This document shows, piece by piece, positions 45,561-58,231 of a stretch of DNA of 64,000 nt. The notes beneath the pieces are model-generated. The model searched no databases and was not told where the DNA came from. It saw nothing but the letters and a program-made list of their open reading frames with translations. Position numbers and translations under genes: made by a program. This DNA is from Adiantum capillus-veneris (lineage: Eukaryota; Streptophyta; Polypodiopsida; Polypodiales; Pteridaceae): contig CM043966.1 in assembly GCA_014529385.2 (NCBI GenBank), positions 103,553,087-103,617,086 on the forward strand. The letters run 5' to 3'. Position 1 is the stretch's first letter. Every line of letters begins with the position of its first letter.

Positions 45561-46985
45561 TCACAAGCTTTTAGTAGATCAAGGATCATTAGTTTTGTGA
45601 TATTCCTTTTGGCCATCCGTTGGAATAGTAGGCCAACATAAGAGGGTTACTCTAGTTTTGATAGATACTCTATCAGAAATTAGTGGTCATGGTAGGATTT
45701 CTATCCGACACAATTAGACGTTGGCAAGCCATGGTCCATCTATCATACTTCATCTTTCTGTATACCATACATTTTGAGACATACTCTTGTATGTTCTTGT
45801 TTCTTGGTAAGCCAATACAAGTATGCTTTTATTCCTAAAAGAGTAAATTCGAATTCCTCTTTGCCCCGCATATGGGAGGAGCATGGGAAGTGAGGAAGAT
45901 ATAGCCTATTGAGGTATGGAAGATAACCATCCTCTAACGTGATGTGGTTCTTTTTCTTACATTTGTAAAGGCTATTATTATATCCCTAAAGCCTGCGCTA
46001 ATAGCATATTTAACTATCATAAAACATAGGTCATTGTAAGTTGCTATTGATACCCTATCTATCCTTGGCCATCGGGAAAGTGCATCGGCTACATGTTTGT
46101 GCTTGCCAGCAATGTGAGCAATGTCAAATTTAAATTGCAAAAAGAAATTTGCCCACCTCATTTGACTGTCGAAGAGCTTGTTTTGTATCATGGATGGAGT
46201 CCGCAAGAAGTACTTCCATGTGTCAACGGCATGTAAAACAGCTTGTAGTTCCTTTTGTATATGTCCAACATTTGCTCATTGGATTTGCGTCTTTGAATCT
46301 TGTATTCTATAGTATTCCCTTCTTGGAGAAAATTTTTTCTCGAAGGCATGCATCCAAGCATTACATTGGACCTCAAATAGCTTTGAGAGATCCCGTAGTG
46401 TAAGCATAAGTTGAGAGATAAGTTTCTCTTTGAACTTTTCAAAAGTATTTTTCTCTCTTTGCAGTCCATGTATACTTAACGTTCTTTTTTTGTTAAGTCA
46501 TGTATTGGACCTGCTATAAGCATGAATTTTTCCTATGAAGCATCTCTAGTATGCACTCATACCTTTAGAGATTCACAACTCATGTAGACTCCTTGGATTA
46601 GGCCATCTTTTTATTACCTCTACTTTTGTTGGATCCATACAAATACCACCTTTAGAGATAATGTGACCTAATTATTGAATCTTGAACAAATCACTTTTCT
46701 TTTGGTTAGAAGAAATTATCAATTCATGCTATTTCATTTTGAACTCCTCTTGTGGAGCTTATAAAGCTCAATAAGGAGGCTTATTAGGCAGTGAGCTTTG
46801 TGGTGAAAGTTCCATTGCATGGTCATTGTCCCCTCATTGTGGAGATAGCTCATGGGGGTATCATCGATAAAAAAATTTTGGAATCCATTTAGGAATGTAG
46901 AAAATTCTAATTCCTCTTGATTTCCGTCTTTTTCTAAGTTCATAGGCCTTTTGCTATGAGCATTTTCTTTTGGAGTTTCCAGCAT
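45561..46985 (-). pseudogene. Pol relic of chromovirus C (RT flank, RNase H, integrase)
   Basis: Downward from 46985: FLNGFQNFFIDDTPMSYLHN (46840-46900), the RT-leading region also seen in A at 3822-3880. Badly damaged RT follows, then RNase H parts: MLDIYKRNYKLF (near 46240-46290), WANFFLQFKFDIAHIAGKHK and HVADALSRWPRID (46050-46150). Integrase fragments follow to about 45560 (a match to CTTCTATTGGCCTACCATGA of A, and ATGGCCAAA near 45614). Large parts are deleted. Strand and order agree with the gag piece immediately to the right. Confidence 0.75.
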
Positions 46986-46991
46986 AGAAAC

Positions 46992-47312
46992 TCAAGGCAG
47001 GTTGTTGCGTGCATTTCTTTGGGGACAAGCACGATAGACATGCCCTTGCCGTCCACACTTGTAGCATTTGTTATCCTTATGATAACACTCTAGCTTTGTT
47101 GGAGAGAGTCTATTCTTACCTTTGTAGACTCCTTTCTCCTTAGCTTTGTTATCGGTGTTGCTAGAGTTGCCTTTGGAGGAAGTTTGAGCATTATTTCTCC
47201 CTCTAGGCTCATTTTGATCCTTCACTTCCATGGGCTTAGAGTTTCTCTTAACCCCTTGTTGGAAATTGATTTGAGATGCGACCATAGTATGGTGTATGAC
47301 TGTCGATATGGC
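46992..47312 (-). pseudogene. Gag C-terminal part of chromovirus C
   Basis: Contains TVIHHTMVASQINFQQGVKR and the zinc knuckle CYKCGRQGHVYRAC (near 47020-47065). It matches 54286-54610 almost base for base. Homology stops at GGCATT (47312), where repeat D begins. Confidence 0.82.
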
Positions 47313-47486
47313 ATTGAGGCGGTCCGGGGCGGAAAACAAGAAGAGTGGCCTCTAAGCACTCTTCTAGGCTCCCGTGCTGCTCAATTGGGTTGGGGTTGGA
47401 AAAAAACAATAACACACACACAAACCCGCAACCTAACCCTACACAAAATTGGGGCACCACCTAGTTTTGGATGCGAACTAGGACGC

Positions 47487-47572
<86 letters not shown>

Positions 47573-48247
47573 TGCTCGGGCTGCTTTGAAATGTATCGGC
47601 AATGATCAACCAAACACAATTATATATGTGAGAAAGAGGGAGAAGGGGGGGGGGGGGGGGGGGTCCTTGTTGCATTAATACCTTCTTACAAATCTGTCAT
47701 GACCAATCAAAGTGAGATTAATACTTGTTCAACATAGCTTGAGTACATTACACCACAACACATCACAAGAAAATCCACCCCAATCACTGTCTTAATGCCA
47801 GGGGAGTCCTCTCCACCCTGTCGCCCTCTTACAATATGTGGGATTTATGGCTAAATTGATGACAATACCCAGAGACAAGCTATCAAGAACTTTAAAAAAG
47901 CACCAAGACACTTATACATCATTGTTGTCCATTACTTCACGTTGGAAGAGAGACAAAGTATCCAAGATTAGTCCAAATCCACCCTCCTTGATTCAACAAA
48001 TGTTGGGCTTACACTAGTAGGAGAAATGATAGATTTCCTACTCTCAATTGAATGATCACTCTCTCTCTTACAATGGCATAGAGTTCCCTTGCTAATCACC
48101 GCTAATACAACACATGCATATGCATAAGACAGTGAGCTTCCACTCAAGAGCTCCTTCTAGAGAGAGTGAGCTTGTCTTCTCAAGCTATAGCATAGTGCTC
48201 TTGCTTATGGCTCCCCCCCTTTTGTGCTGGCTACACCCTCCTTTTCC
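47313..48247 (-). repeat. Repeat D, left arm
   Basis: Matches 59537-60428 in reverse complement over its whole length, from GAGGCGGTC to CCCTCCTTTT. It carries an (AG)n tract (47489-47569) and a G run (47646-47662). LTR-like features (AAAAGGGGGG tract, promoter-like AT stretches) are present, but I cannot set TG...CA ends, so the element class is open. Confidence 0.75.
47489..47569. repeat. (AG)n microsatellite in repeat D
   Basis: About 40 AG units; the D copy at 60203-60252 has a shorter (CT)n tract at the same place. Confidence 0.95.
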
Positions 48248-48254
48248 CTTGCAA

Positions 48255-49123
48255 CTTAAGGTACATGGGAAGATCTTCATTGAAAAGAAGTATAGCTGAG
48301 ATCAAAACAAATCTTTTTAGAAGATTAAATAGGCTATATCCATCTATTAGCTAGGAAAAAGAGGCTCCTGCCATTAGGCATAAAAGAGCCTTCTCCTTTA
48401 AAGAAAAAGAAATCTTTCTTTGGGTCTTACTAAACAATTAAAGTTGCCCAACTATTGGCTCATATATATATCATTTTTCATGAGAGCCTATTCGAGCCTT
48501 ATTAAGGAGAGCCGCCAATAGAGGCTATAAATGTAGACCCACCAGAGATCGAGGATGAAGCAAACAAGCTCCAACCCAGGTTCACCGACCCAAGTTCATC
48601 CTTCGACAGGAACACAAGGTATTAAGAAATGGTAAGATTACTGAAAGTATCTTATTTAAGTTAAGAAATATCCTTTCAAAGATGCTAAATACATGCAAAG
48701 AACATAGATTAAGGATAATATAAACCTTGTTAATGATGCTTACAATGACACAAATGAGCAAGTAAATGTAAAAGAAATGCATTTTAAATGATCCATGTTT
48801 TTGTCTATGTTTCGTGCACAAATTTTAAGAAGTATGCACACTTAGGATCATGTTTGTGGTGACTACGTCTCCCAAACACTAAGTAGAACTTGTCACTCTA
48901 CTTTGGAAGTATGATATGGACTAAAAAGAGCAGACATGCTTGCGGCAGACAATGTCTCTCAAGCACCAAGTGGATCCTCTACCCGCTAAGACTAATGGAC
49001 TAATGGGTGAGACTTTACCATCTCTACCTCATAGTCGAGGACAACTATGATGTCAAGAGAGAGGTAATGTCATAAAAACCAATATCTAACCAACCCAAAT
49101 GATTTTCTCATATTAAACTGATC
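48255..49123 (+). pseudogene. Chromovirus C 3' end: integrase scrap, chromodomain, 3' UTR
   Basis: KVHGKIFIEKKYS (48258-48300) matches A at 6360-6405. After ~250 bases the chromodomain core YPFKDAKYMQ (near 48670-48700) appears with stops before it. The rest is UTR containing TCTCCCAAACACTAAGTAGA (48867), as in A. The stretch 48590-49110 is repeated inverted at 52449-53045. Confidence 0.68.
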
Positions 49124-50757
49124 ACTTGATGTGGGAGAATAAACGGGAACAAGGGTTAAGATATAGACATGTGCTTTTAGATCTATCTCACCACGGGGCC
49201 ATTGGTAAAGGGGTCCAAATGAGAGACGGTCTATCAAAGAGCAAGGCTAACCAATGGAGCATAAGACCTTAGGGTTGGCTTCATTGCATACCTCCAATAA
49301 TATGTGTAAAAGTCCTTTGACCTTAGGTAAGCTAGGGCTGAGCTTGAGGCGCGGGAACCCGACCCAGCTCGAGGTGCTTGTCCTGCTTGTCAGGATTGAT
49401 GACTAAGGTGCTTGAGGTGCTTGATTATTGAGGTGATTGAGATGCTTGGTGTGCTTAATGATTGAGATGCTTGAGGTGCTTGACATGCTTGAGATGTTAG
49501 GGTTGCACTTGAGGTGAGAACCCAACCCAAGCTTACAGTGCTTAAGGGCCAAGCTTGTGGTGGGAACTGGGCCTATGCATGAGGGCTTGAGGTGTCAAAA
49601 AGTCAAAGATTCAATCCCTACAAGGAGGGGGCGATCCCTACATGAGGGGGGATGAGAGAGAACACCCACACAATCACACAAGGCATGCATGGTACAAAGA
49701 AAGCAAAAGGGACACTTGTCAAGTTCCTCCTCATGTTGCCCTCATTGTGTGCCTGAAGCCTATTGGTTGGCCACCCAAGGGGTCCAATGATAATTTAGGG
49801 GATTTAATTAATTGATTTTTCATTTTTCAAGTCCTCTCTCTCAAAGTGGAAAGAAGGACACTTGTCTCAAGGCTACCCTTGCTGCTTATAATGCCTTCTG
49901 CTTATGATTGGCTAGGCTGGAGGGGTCCAGTGAACTTCAAGCATGAGCTACAAGGGGTGGTCGACCCAACGAAGCTAGGGGGTTGCTTAGGGGGTATACT
50001 CATCCACACACTCACAAACACTCTCATTGTGTGCTAGGCAAGGTGCAAGAGCTCCATCTCCTTCTCCAAGCTCCTTGAGAAGTTGAGAGCCTACACCAAC
50101 TCTCTTGGCTATGAAATGCAAATCCAACCAAGAGCTATGCTTCAATTCTTAATCTTTCCATCTTCTCCATCTTCATTACTATGCTATTATGTATGCTAAG
50201 CAAGAAGAGTGCTGATAAGTGAGGAATTTTTTCTTTCTCCTATGGAATACTTCTTCTTCCTCTTCCCTACCCTCATTCCCTGCTAGCTCTCTCCACCTTC
50301 GAAGGTGTTTGAGGTCTTGGGAGTGAGGCTTGGGATAGTGAATGCTTTCCACAAAGTGCATGTTATGCTTATTGCAAGAAGGCTAATGGTTTATTGCAAG
50401 TAGATTAGTTACTTAATGCAAGTAGATTAATTGTATTGCAAGGTATATTAATTGTTGCTTTAGGCACAAGTTGATGCATAAAAGTATACATCCTCATGCA
50501 CTCAAATGTTTTAAGGAACACAAAGACTAATGATGTTCACGATTTCTTGATTGTTTTCAAGCTAATATTGATTGTTGATATTATGCAAAATCTTGGTGTA
50601 TGAAGCTTCCATCTCCATACTGCCAAAGAGGTCTCAAGGAACACAAAGATTGTATTGTATCAAGTCTCTCTTAATGAGAGAATCTATAATACAAATTCCT
50701 TTTGGAGGGGGGACCGGCTCCACATAAATCTGGTCCTCAACTGTTGTCATATTCTCT

Positions 50758-50810
<53 letters not shown>

Positions 50811-50940
50811 AAGGTATTGCTCATGCCTAGTTAATTAAGTGTTATGATTAAGTTTCTACTACCAATTAAGTTCACCATCTATGCTCTCAAATTTGCTCAG
50901 TCTAATTCTCTTACTTCCGCTATTCTCTAAGTTAATAGGG
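49124..50940 (+). repeat. LTR of chromovirus C, copy 1
   Basis: Begins near TGATCACTTGATGTGGGAG. It includes a short-unit array of (GATGCTTGAGGT)-like repeats (49350-49560) and GGAGGGGGGACCGGCTCCAC (50704), which is shared with the A LTR, then a (CT)n tract at 50762-50806. Ends near 50940, directly against a second LTR copy. Confidence 0.78.
50762..50806. repeat. (CT)n microsatellite in the C LTR
   Basis: About 22 CT units, missing or short in the other LTR copies. Confidence 0.95.
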
Positions 50941-52448
50941 ACACTTAATGTGGGAGAATAGATGGGAACAAGTGTTAAGATATAGACATGTGCTTATTGA
51001 TCTATCTCAACACGGGGCCAATGGTAAAGGGGCCCAAATGAGAGATGGTCTATCAAAGATCAAGGCTAACAAACGGAGAATAAGACCTTAGTGTTAGATT
51101 CATTAAAGACCTCCAATAATGTGTGTAAAAGGCCTTTGACCTTAGGTAAGCTAGGGCTGAGCTTGAGGTGCGGGAACCCGACCTAGCTCAAGGTGCTTGT
51201 CCTGCTTCTCATGTTTGATGACTAAGGTGCTTGAGGTTCTTGATGATTGAGGTGCTTGAGATGCTTGAGGTGCTTAATGATTGAGATGCTTGAGGTGCTT
51301 GACATGCTTGAGATGTAAGGGCCTAAGGGCCAAGCTTGTGGTGGGAACTGGGCCTATGCATGAGGGCTTGAGGTGTCAAAAATTCAAAGATTCAATCCCT
51401 ACAAGGAGGGGGCGAGCCCTACATGAGGGGGGATGAGAGAGAACACGTACACACGCACACAAGGCATGCATGGTACAAAGAAAGCAAAAGAGACACTTGT
51501 CAAGTTCCTCCTCATGTTGCCCTCATTGTGTGCCTGAAGCCTATTGGTTGGCCACCCAAGGGGTCCAATAATAATTTAGGAGATTTAATTAACCGATTTA
51601 GCATTTATCTAGCCCTCTCTCTCAAAGGGGAAAGGGGGACACTTGTCTCAAGGCTACCCTTGCTGCTTGTAATGCCTCCTACTTATGATTGGCTAGGCCT
51701 GGAGGGGTCCAATGAGCTTCAAGCATGAGCTACAAGGGGGGGTCGACCCAAGAAAGTTAGGGGGTTGCTTAGGGGGTATACTCACCCACACACACTCACA
51801 AACACTCTCATTGTGTGCTATGAAAAGTGCAAGAGCTCCCTCTCCTTCTCCAAGCAAGTAGAGGTGGAGAGCCTACACCAACACTCTTGGATATGGAGTG
51901 CAAATCCAACCAAGAGCCATGCTTCAATGATTAAGCTTTCCATCTCCTTCTTCTTCATTACTATGCTATTATGTATGCTAGCAACAAGAGTTATGATAAG
52001 TGAGGAACTAATTCTTTCTCCTACGAAATGTTTCTTCTTCCTCTTCCCTACCCTCATTCCCTGCTAGCTCTCTCCACCTTCGAAGGTGTTTGAGATCTTG
52101 GGACTGAGGCTTGAGCTTTCTTCAAGTTTATGTTATGTTTGTGATGCATGAAGCTTTCCATCTTCATTGCATCACCTAGGTCACAAGAAACACAAAGATT
52201 GTATTGTAACAAGTCTCTCTTAATGGGAGAAATCATAATACAAATGCCTATTGGAGGGGGGACCGGTTCCACATAAATCCGGTCCTCAGCTATTATCATG
52301 TTCTCTAAATTTTCTCTCTTGAAAAAGTATTCTTCATGCCAAGTTAACTAATTTCTATGATTATGTTGCTATCTTCAATTATGTTCACCCGCTATGCTCA
52401 CAAAGTCATTTCTCAAAAGTACTCTCATTAATTTCCGCTACTCTCAAA
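50941..52448 (+). repeat. LTR of chromovirus C, copy 2 (tandem)
   Basis: Repeats copy 1 from CACTTAATGTGGGAGAATAG onward with several deletions. It ends near AAATTAAT, where an inverted copy of the pre-LTR region begins. No primer site follows. Confidence 0.78.
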
Positions 52449-53045
52449 TTAATATGAGAAATCATTTGGGTTGGTTAAATATTAGTTTTTATGACATTAC
52501 CTCTCTTTTGAAATCATAGTCGTCCTCTACTGTGAGGTAGAGATGGTAAAGTCTCACCCGTTTGTCCATTGGTCTTAGCGGGTAGAGTATCCATTTTTAC
52601 CCTATGACATCATTCCAGACTGGATGACTAATCCACTTGGTGCTTGAGAGACATTGTCTGCCTCAAGCATGTCTGCTCTTTTTTAATCCATATCATAATT
52701 CCAAAGTAGAGTGACAAGTTCTACTTGGTGTTTGGGAGACGTAGTCACCACAAACATGATCCTAAGTATGCATACTTCTTAAAATTTGTGCACAAAACAT
52801 AAAAAGAGAGTCTTATAAGACAAAAACATGGATCATTTAAAATGGATTTCTTTCACATTTGCTTACTCTTTTGTGTCACTGTAAGAATCATTAACAAGGT
52901 TCATATTATCCTTAAGCTATGTTCTTTGCATGCATTTATCATCTTTGAAAGGATAATTCTTAACTTAAATAAGATACTGTCAATAATGAGCTTACCATTT
53001 CTTAATACCTTGTGTTCGTGTCGAAGGATGAACTTGGGTTGAAGC
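52449..53045 (-). repeat. Inverted copy of chromovirus C 3' end
   Basis: Reverse complement of 48590-49110, including the reversed TCTCCCAAACACCAAGTAGA and the chromodomain end. It meets the LTR tail head to head at 52448, a rearrangement junction. Confidence 0.78.
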
Positions 53046-53072
53046 AAGAGGAGTGGCAACTAAGGTTTTGAA

Positions 53073-53864
53073 TTGCCAAAGCATACATTAGCTACATACA
53101 TAAAGTTTGTTAACATGGCTGACAATAATAAAGAGAGTAGAATGAACATTGATAACTTTGATTTTGCACATGAAGGTGCTAATGATGATGCTCCCATGTT
53201 TATCAATTGTCTTGTTTCTAGGCTGCAACAAGCTATAGGAAACCCATCCCTACAAGGTGAAGTTTTCCAACAACTTCATAGTTATGGGATTCTCCCAAAT
53301 TCCCCAAAAGAGAGAGCACCTGAGAAGTCTCTTCAATAGATTTCCAAGAGAGAGCTCTCTACGGTGAGAGTAGAGGAGAACCCATACGAAGCGCTTAAAT
53401 TTTTACTAGCGGGCTTACCTCCATCCAAGAAGAGAGGTGAAGTCTCTACTATAGATCCTTCACCAAGGGAAGGAGAAAGAAGTGATTCTCCCAATACTTC
53501 GGAAGATGTGGCTCCAAGAAGACGGCAGCCTCAACGATCTCCAACTTCCCCCAAGAGGGAAAGATTTCCGCAAATTCCTACTCCTCGTTATCACAAAAAG
53601 GAAGAGAAGTACAAAAAGAAGGAAAAGGAGAGAAAGAGGTCACACTATTCTCCATCTTCATCACCTTCCTCATATTCCAATGAAGGTAGCGGCTCTTCTC
53701 TCAAAGAGCCCAAAAGGAAATGCCATCGCAAGTCCTATCCAGTATGGAGAAGGTCCAAGAAGCTGAAGAAGTTCAAGGAGGGAGGAAAGGACACCACTTT
53801 TCTTTTTGTTAGAGGAAAGCCTAACCTCTCTCAAAACTTACCAGTTCATGCTATTGCCTTTTGA
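53073..53864 (+). pseudogene. Gag N-terminal part of chromovirus C, plus-strand copy
   Basis: ATG 53073 or, more likely, 53115 (MADNNKESRMNIDNFDFAH). The frame goes to a stop at 53337, then 53364-53864 with SGSSLKEPKRKCHRKSYPVW and KKLKKFKEGGKDTTFLF. A Ser/Lys/Arg-rich middle is typical of this gag. It matches 55035-55790 in reverse complement; homology ends near 53805, where the chain turns into unrelated sequence and then minus-strand pol. Confidence 0.8.
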
Positions 53865-54029
53865 ACTCCTCTTGTGGAGCTTATAAAGCTCAATAAGGAG
53901 GCTTATTAGGCAGTGAGCTTCGTGGTAAAAGCTCCATTGCATGGTCATTGTGCCCTCGTTGTGGAGACAGCTCATGGGGGTATCATCAATAAAAACATTT
54001 TGGAATCCATTTAGGAAATTTGTAGACAA
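53838..54029 (-). pseudogene. Pol fragment of chromovirus C (RT-leading region)
   Basis: FLNGFQNVFIDDTPMSCLHN, nearly the same as 46840-46900. Protease is absent between this and the gag at 54286. Confidence 0.72.
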
Positions 54030-54039
54030 TTCTAATTCC

Positions 54040-54235
54040 TCTTGATTCCCGTATTTTTTTTATTGTTATTGGTTGAAACATTGAATTCATTTACAGACTT
54101 TCTAACAAAAATCATGTATATGAATATATATAGATTTTCATTAACTTGTGAAAAGCATGCATATTTACATGGGATATAGGATGCTATTTGACTCATAAAC
54201 ATGTATGTACATATTTCTCCTATCTTAGGAAAAAC
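54040..54235. other. AT-rich insert of about 190 bases in chromovirus C
   Basis: The copy at 46920-46950 runs straight through this point (GATTTCCG to CCTTTTGCTATGAG), so this stretch is extra here. No inverted ends or coding sequence seen. Confidence 0.55.
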
Positions 54236-54285
54236 AAAAGCCTTTTGCTATGAGCATCCTCTTTTGGATTGTCCACAATAGAAAC

Positions 54286-55769
54286 TCAAGGCGGGTTTTT
54301 GCGTGCATTTCTTTGGGGACAAGCACGATAGACATGCCCTTGCTGTCCACACTTGTAGCATTTGTTATCCTTACGATAACACTCTAGCTCTGTTGGAGAG
54401 AGTCTATTCTTACCTTTGTAGACTCCTTTCTCCTTAGCTTTGTTATCGGTGTTGCTAGAGTTGCCTTTGGAGGAGGTTTGAGCATTATTTCTCCCTCTAG
54501 GCTCATTTTGATCCTTCACTTCCATGGGCTTAGAGTTTCTCTTAACCCCTTGTTGGAAATTGATTTGAGATGCAACCATAGTATGGTGTATGACTGTCGA
54601 TATGGCATTAGGCCTTTGTGAGTTAATATACTCGGCCATCTCTTCAAAAAGTCCCGCACAAAATTGTTGCTTTTGCTCCTCAAAGCCTATCTTTTTGTAG
54701 ACACTGGCTTTGAGAAGTAAATCCCAAAACTTATCTACATACTTCTGGATAGACTCATGGAGAGAGAGTTTCAAGCTTTGCCATTCTGTGAGGACATTGT
54801 CTTTAGTGTTGCTTGCCAGAAATTGTTTCATGATGGAGTCTCTTAAAGCCTTCCATATCATTGGAGCTTTCCTTTGGGCTTGTAGGCTAGCCCACCATTG
54901 ACGAGCGGAGCTCTGAAAATGCATAGATACCTGACGCAGTTTAGAGGACTCCATGAAGTCCTCATCACCAAAGGCCACATCAAACTATTGGATGAAGGCC
55001 AAGATCTTGTCCGTAGCACCAAAGGTGCAATCATAGGTAAGAAAAGTGGTGTCCTTTCCTCCCTCCTTGAACTTCTTTAGCTTCTTGGACCTTCTCCATA
55101 CTGGATAGGAATTGCAATGGCCTTTCCTTTTGGGCTCTTTGAGAGAAGAGCCGCTACCTTCATTGGAATATGTTGAAGGTGATGAAGATGGAGAAGAGTG
55201 TGACCTCTTTCTCTCCTTTTCCTTCTTTTGGTACTTCTCTTCCTTTTGTGATAACGAGGAGGAGGAATTTGCGGAAATATTTCCCTCTTGGGGGAAGTTG
55301 GAGATCATTGAGGCTGCCGTCTTCTTGGAGCCACATCTTCCGAAGTATTGGGAGACTCACTTCTTTCTCCTTCCCTTGGTGAAGGCTCTATAGTAGAGAC
55401 TTCACCTCTCTTCTTGGATGGAGGTAAGCCCGCTAGTAAACACTTAAGCACTTCGTATGGGTTCTCCTCTACTCTCACCATAGAGAGACCTCTCTTGGAA
55501 ATCTCTTGAAGAGACTTCTCAGGTGCTCTCTCTTTTGGGGTAGTTTGGAGAATCCCATAACTATGAAGTTGTTGGAAAAATTCACCTTGTAGGGATGGGT
55601 TTCCCATAGCTTGTTGCAACTTAGAAATAAGACAATTGATAAACATGGGAGCATCATCATTAGCACCTTCATGTGCAAAATCAAAGTTATCAATGTTCAT
55701 TCTACTCTCTTGATTATTGTCAACCATGTTAACAAAATTTATGTATGTAGTTATTATATGCTTTGGCAA
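54286..55769 (-). pseudogene. Gag of chromovirus C, best preserved copy
   Basis: Starts at ATG 55769 or 55727 (MVDNNQESRMNIDNFDFAH). N-terminal part 55305-55769; Ser/Arg/Lys-rich middle 54985-55308 (SNEGSGSSLKEPKRKGHCNS); capsid part 54286-54978 with SARQWWASLQAQRKAPMIWK, VDKFWDLLLKASVYKKIGF and the zinc knuckle CYKCGQQGHVYRAC (near 54316-54357). About 490 residues in total, with two or three breaks (near 55305 and 54980). It serves as the reference for the decayed gag of A and the fragments at 46992 and 53073. Confidence 0.86.
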
Positions 55770-56129
55770 TTCAAAACCTTAGTTTCCACTCCTGTTAGCC
55801 TTTGAAAATCGGTTCTTAAGTATCTACACCCATGGCTCAAAGTGGTTAATTATAGAGAGTAGAGGAGTAGGTCTAACATAGCAAAGTTGCTGAGGGCTAG
55901 CTCCTTTCGGACTTCTTATGGCTCAATAAGGGTAAAGCCGTAGGCAAGTCTAAAAAGACTCCATTATTAAGTCCAAAGCTCCCAAGGTGTACACCATATC
56001 CCACATAGTAGGCTCAACAAAACCGATAATAAATCCCAGTTCCACTCACCCTAATATAATTAACAACATCAACCATTTATAGGCTACTTAAGGACCTCTC
56101 TTCTTAAGCAAGAAAAGAGAAACCAAATT

Positions 56130-56141
56130 CTCTGATACCAA
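56130..56141 (-). other. Primer binding site of chromovirus C, minus copy
   Basis: Minus strand TTGGTATCAGAG, as in A. It sits between the gag leader and the LTR. Confidence 0.82.
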
Positions 56142-57667
56142 TGAAATGGAAATGGCCTATGAACTTAGAGAATAGAGAAATTAAGAGAATTACAGTGAGC
56201 AACTTTGAGAGCATAGATGGTGGACTTAATTGGTAGTAGCAACTTAATCATATTACTTAATTAACTAGGCATGAGCAATACCTTTGCAAGAGACAGAGAG
56301 AGAGATTTTAGAGAATATGACAATAGTTAAGGACCGGATTATGTGGAGCTGGTCCCCCCTCCAAAAGGCATTTGTATTATAGATTCTCTCATTAAGAGAT
56401 ACATGGTACAATACAATCTTTGTGTTCCTTGCAACCTCTTTGGAATTATGGAGATGGAAGCTTCATATACCAAGCTTTTGCATAATATCAACAATCAATA
56501 TTAGCTTGAAAACAATCAAGAACTCATGAACATCATTAGTCTTTGTGTTCCCTAAATCATTTGAGTGCATGAATATGTATACTTTTATGCATCAACTTGT
56601 GCCTAAAGCAGCAATTAATCTACCTTGCAATAAACCATTAGCCTTCTTGCAATAATCATAACATGAACTTTGTAGAAAGCATTAACTATCCCAAGCCTCA
56701 GTCCCAAGACCTCAAACACCTTCGAAGGTGGAGAGAGCTAGCAGGGAATGAGGGTAGGGAAGAGGAAGAAGAAGTATTCCATAGGAGAAAGAAAAAATTC
56801 CTCACTTATCAGCACTCTTCTTGCTTAGCATACATAATAGCATAGTAATGAAGATGGAGAAGATGGAAAGCTTAAGAATTGAAGCATAGCTCTTGGTTGG
56901 ATTTGCATTCCATAGCCAAGAGTGTTGGTGTAGGCTCTCAACTTCTCAAGGAGCTTGGAGAAGGAGATGGAGCTCTTGCACCTTGCCTAGCACACAATGA
57001 GAGTGTTTGTGAGTGTGTGTGGGTGAGTATACCCCCTAATCAATCCCCTAGCTTGCTTGGGTCGACCCCCCTTGTAGCTCATGCTTGAAGCTCATTGGAC
57101 CTCTCCAGGCCTAGCCAATCATAAGTAGGAGGCATTACAAGCAGTAAGGGTAGCCTTGAGACAAGTGTCCCCCTTTCCCCTTTGAGAGAGAGGGCTAGAT
57201 AAATGCAAAATCAATTAATTAAATCTCCTAAATTATCATTGGACCCCTTGGGTGGCCAACCAATAGGCTTCAGGCACACAATGAGGGCAACATGAGGAGG
57301 AACTTGACAAGTGTCCCTTTTGCTTTCTTTGTACCATGCATGCCTTGTGTGAGTGTGTGCGTGTTCTCTCCCATCCCCCCTCATGTAGGGCTCGCCCCCT
57401 CCTTGTAGGGATTGAATCTTTGATTTTTTGACACCTCAAACCCTTATGCATAGGCCCAGTTCCCACCACAAGCTTGGCCCTTAAGCACTTTAAGCTTGGG
57501 CTGGGTTCTCACCTCAAGTGCAACCCTAACATCTCAAGCATGTCAAGCACCTCAAGCTATCAATCATTACGCACCTCAAGCATCTCAATCACCTCAATCA
57601 TCAAGCACCTCAAGCACCTTAGTCATCAAGCATGACAAGCAGGACAAGCACCTCGAGATGGGTCCCT
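56142..57667 (-). repeat. 5' LTR of chromovirus C, minus copy, truncated
   Basis: Reverse complement of 49124-50940, starting at the primer site. It ends inside the short-repeat array near GCACCTCGAG (57655), so about 230 bases of the LTR start are missing. Confidence 0.8.
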
Positions 57668-57968
57668 ATCTTTGGGCCGCACCAAATGCGATGCAGAATA
57701 ATCTATTTCAGCTCCTTTTCTTCAACTTCGTCTATGATCTTGGGTTTATCTTCTTCAAGAATCTCCTTTGAAGGATATCCTTGAAACAAATTCAACCACG
57801 ATTTCATGGATACATTTTTTACTTGGTGGGTGACTGAAAAATGACTATGCTTCCTGAATGACTATGGATGGAATGCAGATGAACAATGTGACAGAGTGCT
57901 AAGCCTTTCAATATATACATGCCAAAAATGAAATATAATCTTGAATTTTCTACCTAGAATGTCAAAAA
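57668..57968. other. No recognised gene
   Basis: About 300 bases of AT-rich sequence with no repeat partner that I could find. Confidence 0.5.
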
Positions 57969-58185
57969 AACTAATATCTGACCAACCCAAATGATTTTCT
58001 CATATTAAACTGATCACTTAATGTGGGAGAATAAACGGGAACAAGGGTTAAGATATAGACATGTGCTTATAGATATATCTCAACAAAGGGCCAATGGTAA
58101 AGGGGCCCAAATGAGAGATGGTCTATCAAAGAGCAAGGCTAACCAATGGAGCATAAGACCTTAGGGTTAGTTTCATTGAAGACCT
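57969..58185 (+). repeat. Start of a chromovirus C LTR with upstream bases
   Basis: Matches 49080-49310 (AACCCAAATGATTTTCTCAT to CATTGAAGACC) in plus orientation, opposite to the LTR just to the left. Confidence 0.75.
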
Positions 58186-58231
58186 TACATAAATATATAT
58201 ATAGAAGGGCATTACTTTGAAATTAGTGCTT
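58186..58231 (-). repeat. Short copia-LTR fragment
   Basis: CTTACATAAATATATATATA with GAAGGG and ACT matches 30907-30950 of the copia 5' LTR. Confidence 0.5.

Noticed and set aside
47184-47678. Long frames with runs of Arg-Glu or Ser-Leu
   Set aside because: Translations of (AG)n/(CT)n microsatellites; the same applies to frames at 33820-34101 (its end), 60154-60360 and 60201-60449.
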